DNA of 64,000 nt, from NCBI RefSeq assembly GCF_037076455.1, contig NZ_AP028679.1:2247501-2311500 (forward strand), written 5' to 3'. A program made the position numbers and the translations under genes. Under the pieces are notes generated by a model. It had not been told where the DNA came from. It did no database searches and worked only from the letters and a program-made list of their open reading frames with translations. Every line of letters starts with the position of its first letter. Positions within the stretch are counted from its first letter, which is position 1. The DNA comes from Desulfoferula mesophila (GTDB lineage: Bacteria > Desulfobacterota > Desulfarculia > Desulfarculales > Desulfarculaceae). Shown piece by piece: positions 62,601 to 64,000 of the stretch.

Positions 62601-63176
62601 GGCCAGGTTGTCCCTAGTGCCCTCCATCTTGCGCAGGCTGACCTTCTTCTGGTTTTTGAAGCGGGTGATGCCCGCCGCTTCCTCCACCCACAGGCGGCGC
62701 TCAATGGGCTTGGCCTCGATAAAGGCGGCCACCCGGCCCTGCTCGATGATGGCGTAGGCCCGGTTGCCCAGGCCGGTGTCCATGAGCACCTGCTGTATGT
62801 CCTTGAGACGGCAGGGCATCTTGTTAATGCGGTACTCGCTGTCGCCGTTGCGGTACAAACGGCGGGTGACCATGATCTCGCTCAGCCCAGCGTAGGGTTC
62901 GGCGGTGACGCTGCCGTCGTTTTCAAACACCACGTTGACTTCGGCCAGGCCCGCGGGCTTGCGGCCGTCGGCCCCGTTGAAGATCACGTCTTCCATGCTT
63001 TGGCCGCGCAACTGGCGGGCGGATTGCTCGCCCAAGGCCCAGCGCACGGCGTCCACCACGTTGGACTTGCCGCATCCATTGGGACCCACCACCGCGCACA
63101 GACCTTCGGGAAAGTCCATGATGGTGCGGTCGGCAAAGGACTTGAAGCCAATGATGTCCAAACGGCGAACCTTCAT
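59613..63176 (-). CDS. smc: chromosome segregation protein SMC
   Basis: The 1187-residue protein has the full SMC architecture: Walker A GPNGCGKSN (31-39), a long coiled coil, a hinge about residues 510-650 (GVVAEKLNVEPGREDLVEGVLG), a second coiled coil, and the C-terminal ATPase half with signature LSGGEKAMSAVAVLF and Walker B FCILDEVDAPLDEANN. It organises and segregates chromosomes with ScpA and ScpB, not in this window. ATG 63176 has GGGGT upstream; GTG two codons earlier is less likely. It precedes ftsY on the same strand. Confidence 0.95.
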   Translation of the reverse strand: MKVRRLDIIGFKSFADRTIMDFPEGLCAVVGPNGCGKSNVVDAVRWALGEQSARQLRGQSMEDVIFNGADGRKPAGLAEVNVVFENDGSVTAEPYAGLSEIMVTRRLYRNGDSEYRINKMPCRLKDIQQVLMDTGLGNRAYAIIEQGRVAAFIEAKPIERRLWVEEAAGITRFKNQKKVSLRKMEGTRDNLARLQDILAEVSTQMERLKRQAKKAQVHKTLREEIRALDLNVSSFEYRHYNQEISQVRAEADAAGTSLELANQRLAALETDLETARLELLEAEEEIRDSGARRLEAQGAIQKAENELILLGREAENLKRQSQRLEEERVELKAGLVTNQNELNRARRVLAEAEGRSRQSDLAVGEASQEVARCQEALNASEEAVDLAKAELVDAMSRLSQIKNRQGDLERRRQDLERRRLQQQEQRRQMMEQELESGQNLEQVRGEVESLRMAQEEAAQGLAQARARLKELGEELSALRREETEATRRRHQLDASVSALALSLESHQWAGAGVRKLLKAHQAGELPVALKGVVAEKLNVEPGREDLVEGVLGPDLQAVIVQSGREALALAAWSGEKGLGRLRVVALDDLASQGCETPSGAQALSGVARPQAGYESLAHLLAGAGWCPDLEAAWNSGRSLAPGQVVVSPGGQRLDRPGLGTVGQGQGGDASILARRNELQGKRAQLAQAQEAEQAAAAKRRAAEAAMAQAEQERDMLGEEQQLRQQELAQRERDLARAEQESQGAQRRLQALDFENEETESEFEHLSREMATLDEQGGQLQGRDQELEAELEQARAMLQEARQALEEARHLEGEAKLAAASLGSQTQQAQREAQRLQQEMDRASARVLALGRELEQAQAQLKSCEERRGHEQEGLGGLYSELDRQETGLKRAQEVLGHAQGRTAQLEGELKRARVELKQAESAGQELAWKLRELELKREQVAEQVMERCRVEMAAHYQEHLPEGAFDLEGGKRKLEKLRKRLNNLGPVNLEAISEHAALAERHEFLTTQKADLEASLEDLRAAIRKINKTTRGRFLETLELVNQRLDGVFKVLFGGGKAELALEDGTDPLDAGLHLMVELPGKKLKNLDALSGGEKAMSAVAVLFALFLIRPAPFCILDEVDAPLDEANNGRFLDLLQQLSRRSQILMITHSRASMELVNTIYGVTMEHKGVSKLLRVSLEQGESLAA

Positions 63177-63226
63177 GGTCACCCCAAGCTAGTGTTCACT
63201 CGAAATTAACAAAAACAGGGCCTCTA

Positions 63227-63259
63227 GTCAACCCACTCCACAATATTGAGTGGGTTGAC
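63227..63259. repeat. 11-bp perfect inverted repeat upstream of smc
   Basis: GTCAACCCACT (63227-63237) and AGTGGGTTGAC (63249-63259) form a perfect repeat with an 11-nt spacer, 50 bp upstream of smc. On the minus strand it lies downstream of the partial gene at the right edge and is followed after about 15 nt by GTTTTT, so it may be its terminator or a regulator site. Confidence 0.55.
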
Positions 63260-63331
63260 CAAAGTGTTACAACAAGATGTAGGGGTAAGAGATTTTTCGG
63301 AAATCAGCCCGGGTGCACTAGGAGGTCCGGA

Positions 63332-64000
63332 TCATTTTTTCGCCTTGGCCGAATGGGCCAGCAGGATTCCCGCCATGGCCGCCGCCAGGGGGCCGCGCAT
63401 CTGGCCCCGGGGCAGCCAAACCTGCTCGTCGCCCAGCACCCGCACCTGGCCGATTTCGCCCTGATCGTTCAGGAATTTGTACACCTTGGGAGGCGAGCCG
63501 CCCATCTCCTCCACCGAGGTGGTGGCCTTGGCGTGGATGCGTATGGTCACCGCCTCCTGGTCGCTCAGGGCGCCGGCCGCGTTGGGGTCCCGGTTGGCGT
63601 CGCGCCATTTGGAAGGCAACCGGTAGACGGACATGAGCCAGGTCTTGCCTCCCGCGGGCGGGGTCAGGATGCAGGCCAGGGCGTTGCGGCCGGTGGGCTG
63701 CAAGATAAAGGCGTCAGCGCCTGGATTGCTGAGGTTCAAATCCATGCCGCCGGCCTCGTTGCCCAGGGCGCAGCGGCAGCGCCAATCGCCCTGCGGGCCG
63801 CTGAAGATGAAACTGACCGCCTGGTTCATGACCAAGCCCCGCATGCCCACAAATTTCCAGTCGGATTGCACCGGCTTTTCGGCCTGGATGCCGTGGGCCC
63901 GGTAATCGCCGAACACGATGTCGCCCTTCCAGTTAAAGCCGTCCGGCCGCTGCACCTGCAAGGAGCCGCCCGGCTCCACATAGGCGGGCGTAGAGCCCGT
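63332..64000 (-). CDS. partial protein of unknown function (C-terminal part)
   Basis: The frame is open through the right edge and ends at TGA 63332. The visible 222 residues have no membrane helix in the middle, a beta-rich composition (KGDIVFGDYRAHGIQ, WKFVGMRGLVMNQAVSFIF), and a C-terminal part with VRVLGDEQVWLPRGQMRGPL. The stretch beyond the GTG at 63979 (TGSTPAY) would suit the mature start of a lipoprotein, but the N-terminus is outside the window. No family is recognised. Confidence 0.6.
   Translation of the reverse strand, partial: TGSTPAYVEPGGSLQVQRPDGFNWKGDIVFGDYRAHGIQAEKPVQSDWKFVGMRGLVMNQAVSFIFSGPQGDWRCRCALGNEAGGMDLNLSNPGADAFILQPTGRNALACILTPPAGGKTWLMSVYRLPSKWRDANRDPNAAGALSDQEAVTIRIHAKATTSVEEMGGSPPKVYKFLNDQGEIGQVRVLGDEQVWLPRGQMRGPLAAAMAGILLAHSAKAKK

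Overview
The window is GC-rich, densely packed bacterial DNA, most likely from a Desulfobacterota (Deltaproteobacteria) genome. A Desulfarculales-like lineage is my guess. The pointers are a one-piece tmRNA whose tag reads ADDYAYAVAA, a DsrE-family gene with an in-frame UGA in place of the catalytic cysteine (a selenoprotein), a fatty-acid oxidation operon, AddAB with a RecD2 helicase, bactofilin and adenosylcobamide synthesis. The taxonomic call is inference; no 16S or ribosomal protein gene is present.

Layout. 0-3 kb: P1-family (DmpA/NylC-type) hydrolase, small lipoprotein, DsrE-like selenoprotein with its SECIS hairpin, pyrR. 2.8-12.5 kb (minus strand): mltB-like transglycosylase, addB, addA and recD2, every junction a 4-bp stop/start overlap. 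12.5-16.3 kb: small metabolic and cell-envelope genes, including a bactofilin. 16.6-22.5 kb: fadN-fadA-fadE beta-oxidation operon behind two 18-bp palindromes matching the Bacillus-type FadR operator.

22.6-29.3 kb: an AT-rich acquired AIPR-family (abortive infection) gene cut into three pieces by an IS21-family element (5-bp duplication AAAGT) and by a head-to-head pair of IS3/IS407-type elements (one 4-bp duplication AGGT around the whole pair). Removing both insertions restores one frame of about 568 codons that still carries one internal TAA. 29.4-34 kb: two tandem small secreted paralogues, MscS channel, RlpA, IHF-alpha, tmRNA and a DMT-type membrane protein.

34-42 kb: membrane glycosyltransferase with a C-terminal discoidin-like domain, CoA-transferase, alpha/beta hydrolase, an LPG-synthase/flippase-like membrane protein and two family-2 glycosyltransferases. 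42-49 kb: TolC-like protein, ftsE, ftsX, envC, ctpA, yibQ-type deacetylase and pgpA, a cell-division and peptidoglycan-remodelling cluster. 49-58 kb: small unknown protein, cbiB, OsmC-like, DUF374 acyltransferase, Ski2-like helicase, DASS/SLC13 transporter and CBS-domain protein. 58-64 kb: ftsY, smc and the C-terminal part of an unknown protein running off the right edge.

Most exciting: the selenocysteine DsrE-like gene, which ordinary gene calling would truncate at codon 70, and the exactly reconstructable double-interrupted AIPR defence gene.
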